From Chryseobacterium caseinilyticum (GTDB lineage: Bacteria > Bacteroidota > Bacteroidia > Flavobacteriales > Weeksellaceae), in contig NZ_JACYFS010000002.1 of the NCBI RefSeq assembly GCF_014837145.1, positions 407,024-471,023 on the forward strand: a stretch of DNA of 64,000 nucleotides. The letters are read 5' to 3'. This document shows positions 62,607-64,000 of this stretch, one piece after another. Numbering within the stretch: the first letter of the stretch is position 1; each line of letters starts with the position of its first letter. The notes under the pieces are model-generated. The model saw only the letters and a program-made list of their open reading frames with translations. It did not search any database and had not been told where the DNA came from. The translations under genes were made by a program, and so were the position numbers.

Positions 62607-64000
62607 ATGAAAAAAATATATATTCTTTTCCTGGTGAGTTTTACATTTCAAATATTTTCCGCTCAAGACCAAAATATAGATATGAAAGGATTGAGAAGTA
62701 AAGAAATGAAATCGTACGCAGCTAAAATGAATGCGGGTAATACCAATCCCAATACACTCAATTACGATTTGCAATATCAACGGATGGATTTGTCTCTAAA
62801 TCCGGCAGTATACAACGTTTCCGGTTCGGTAACTTCTCATTTTAAGCCCAATCAGGCAATGAGCAGTATTTATTTTGATCTTTCCAATACGCTTACCGTA
62901 TCGTCGGTTCAGTATCATGGTGTAAATCTTACTTTTCAGCAGCTGGCAACAAAGGAAGTGAAAATTGATTTTCAAAACCCAATCTCTGCTAATGTTCTGG
63001 ATTCACTTACCATTAATTATAGTGGTGCTCCGTCAACAGCACTCAATGCCTTTTCTACAGGCACACAGGCGGGAACTGCAGTAATGGCAACTTTGAGTGA
63101 GCCATATGGAGCTCAGGACTGGTTTCCAACAAAACAAAGTTTGAATGATAAAATCGAAAGATTTGATATTAAAATAACAGCTCCATCTCAATACAATGTA
63201 GCCTCAAACGGCAAACTCATGTCTGAAACTACACTTGCAGGAAGTCTTAAACGAACATTTTGGAGAACGCAATATCCTACAGCAGCCTATCTGATCGCAA
63301 TTTCAATCACAAACTTTACCAAACTTACCGATACGATGGGAACACCTCCGTTTCCGTTTATCAATTACGTGTATCCGTCAACGGCTGCCGACGTCGGAAG
63401 TATGGCTAATATTGCATGGACTAAAGAGGTGATGAATACTTTCGAGACCTATTTCGGACTATATCCTTTCCGAAACGAAAAATATGGTCACATGCAGTTC
63501 ATGTATGGCGGTGGAATGGAACACCAAACGATGTCGTCAATGGGAGGTTGGGATCGGGGCTTAATTGCCCACGAGCTTGCTCACCAATGGTTTGGCGATA
63601 AAGTTACCTGTGGAGCATGGAATGATATCTGGCTGAATGAAGGTTTTGCAACTTTCGGTCAGCATCTCGCTTATGAAAAACTGATCATGACCAATGCACA
63701 GTTTATGACCTATCTTATCGGCGAGCGGGATTACATCACAGGTCAGCCTGGTGGAAGTGTTTACGTTGCTGATGCCAATCTTGGAAGTGTTGGAACCATT
63801 TTCAGCGGAAGATTGTCTTATTCTAAAGGTGCTTACGTTCTTCGAATGATGAAGTGGATTTTGGGCGAAACTGCTTTTTACAATATGATAAAAGACTATC
63901 ATGCAAGACCTAATCTCGCCTATAATTATGCGGTTACTTCAGATTTTAAAAATTCTGCTTTGACTTCAACAGGTACAGATTTTACAGGTTTTTTCAATGA
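62607..64000 (+). CDS. M1-family zinc metallopeptidase, secreted (3' end missing)
   Basis: Runs off the right edge; 464 complete codons are visible. A signal peptide (about 1-19, FQIFSAQ) precedes the M1 N-terminal beta-sandwich. The catalytic domain follows: exopeptidase motif GGGMEHQTM (GAMEN-type, with His where Asn is usual), zinc ligands H322, H326 (HELAHQW) and E345 (WLNEGFATF), the HExxH-x18-E pattern. It removes N-terminal residues from peptides, probably in the periplasm or outside. A sorting tail cannot be judged. Confidence 0.92.
   Translation, partial: MKKIYILFLVSFTFQIFSAQDQNIDMKGLRSKEMKSYAAKMNAGNTNPNTLNYDLQYQRMDLSLNPAVYNVSGSVTSHFKPNQAMSSIYFDLSNTLTVSSVQYHGVNLTFQQLATKEVKIDFQNPISANVLDSLTINYSGAPSTALNAFSTGTQAGTAVMATLSEPYGAQDWFPTKQSLNDKIERFDIKITAPSQYNVASNGKLMSETTLAGSLKRTFWRTQYPTAAYLIAISITNFTKLTDTMGTPPFPFINYVYPSTAADVGSMANIAWTKEVMNTFETYFGLYPFRNEKYGHMQFMYGGGMEHQTMSSMGGWDRGLIAHELAHQWFGDKVTCGAWNDIWLNEGFATFGQHLAYEKLIMTNAQFMTYLIGERDYITGQPGGSVYVADANLGSVGTIFSGRLSYSKGAYVLRMMKWILGETAFYNMIKDYHARPNLAYNYAVTSDFKNSALTSTGTDFTGFFN

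Overview
The window looks like chromosomal DNA of a Flavobacteriia bacterium close to Chryseobacterium/Elizabethkingia. Evidence: AT-rich intergenic DNA, Bacteroidota-type promoters (TAnnTTTG boxes), TonB receptor/DUF4249 and SusC-like proteins, GbsR, DUF2071 and DUF4197 proteins, and a set of glycan-cleaving enzymes typical of this group. No tRNA, rRNA, IS transposase, prophage or CRISPR-cas locus was found. Species assignment is inference.

Layout. 1-1.6 kb: ABC exporter fragment and a lone CoA-transferase B subunit. 1.9-5.1 kb: TonB receptor plus DUF4249 lipoprotein. 5.2-10.8 kb: a redox/stress block (two tandem MdaB-like quinone reductases, one with a signal peptide; a flavodoxin-like lipoprotein; an aldo/keto reductase; two AraC regulators). 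11-23.5 kb: the most unusual region, with an ECF sigma factor, an anti-sigma-like protein fused to a TonB plug and a VWA domain, a SusC-like barrel without its own plug, an alpha-2-macroglobulin carrying an inserted plug, and a VWA lipoprotein with thrombospondin type 3 repeats. 23.6-28.5 kb: GbsR regulator, five small membrane proteins, fatty-acid desaturase, SRPBCC and DUF2071 proteins, with a repeated TTTCAA-n6-TTGAAA operator.

28.6-29.9 kb holds two tandem arrays (42-bp and about 150-bp units). 29.9-34.3 kb: GH29 fucosidase and PA14-containing GH3. 34.5-43.2 kb: sorbosone-dehydrogenase-like lipoprotein, dihydrolipoyl dehydrogenase, PH-domain protein, adenine deaminase, helix-hairpin-helix repeat protein, MerR regulator. 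43.4-51.2 kb: SMP-30 lipoprotein, DEAD-box helicase, thioesterase, holin-like protein, S9 peptidase, DUF4197 protein. 51.3-58.1 kb: an N-glycan-degrading block (GH20, glycosylasparaginase, CutC, GH2 beta-mannosidase). 58.4-64 kb: PriA, a DacB-type penicillin-binding protein and an M1 aminopeptidase cut by the window end.

How parts may work together. The 11-23.5 kb locus reads as an envelope module in which plug domains normally fused to SusC barrels sit on a VWA protein and on a macroglobulin, next to a barrel that lacks one. Similar promoter-like sequences precede the sigma gene and the second VWA gene. The glycosidases would jointly strip fucose, GlcNAc, mannose and the GlcNAc-Asn linkage from glycoproteins. 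The intergenic DNA also contains several dispersed hairpin families, one of which (about 200 bp, three copies) shows differing but internally matching arms.
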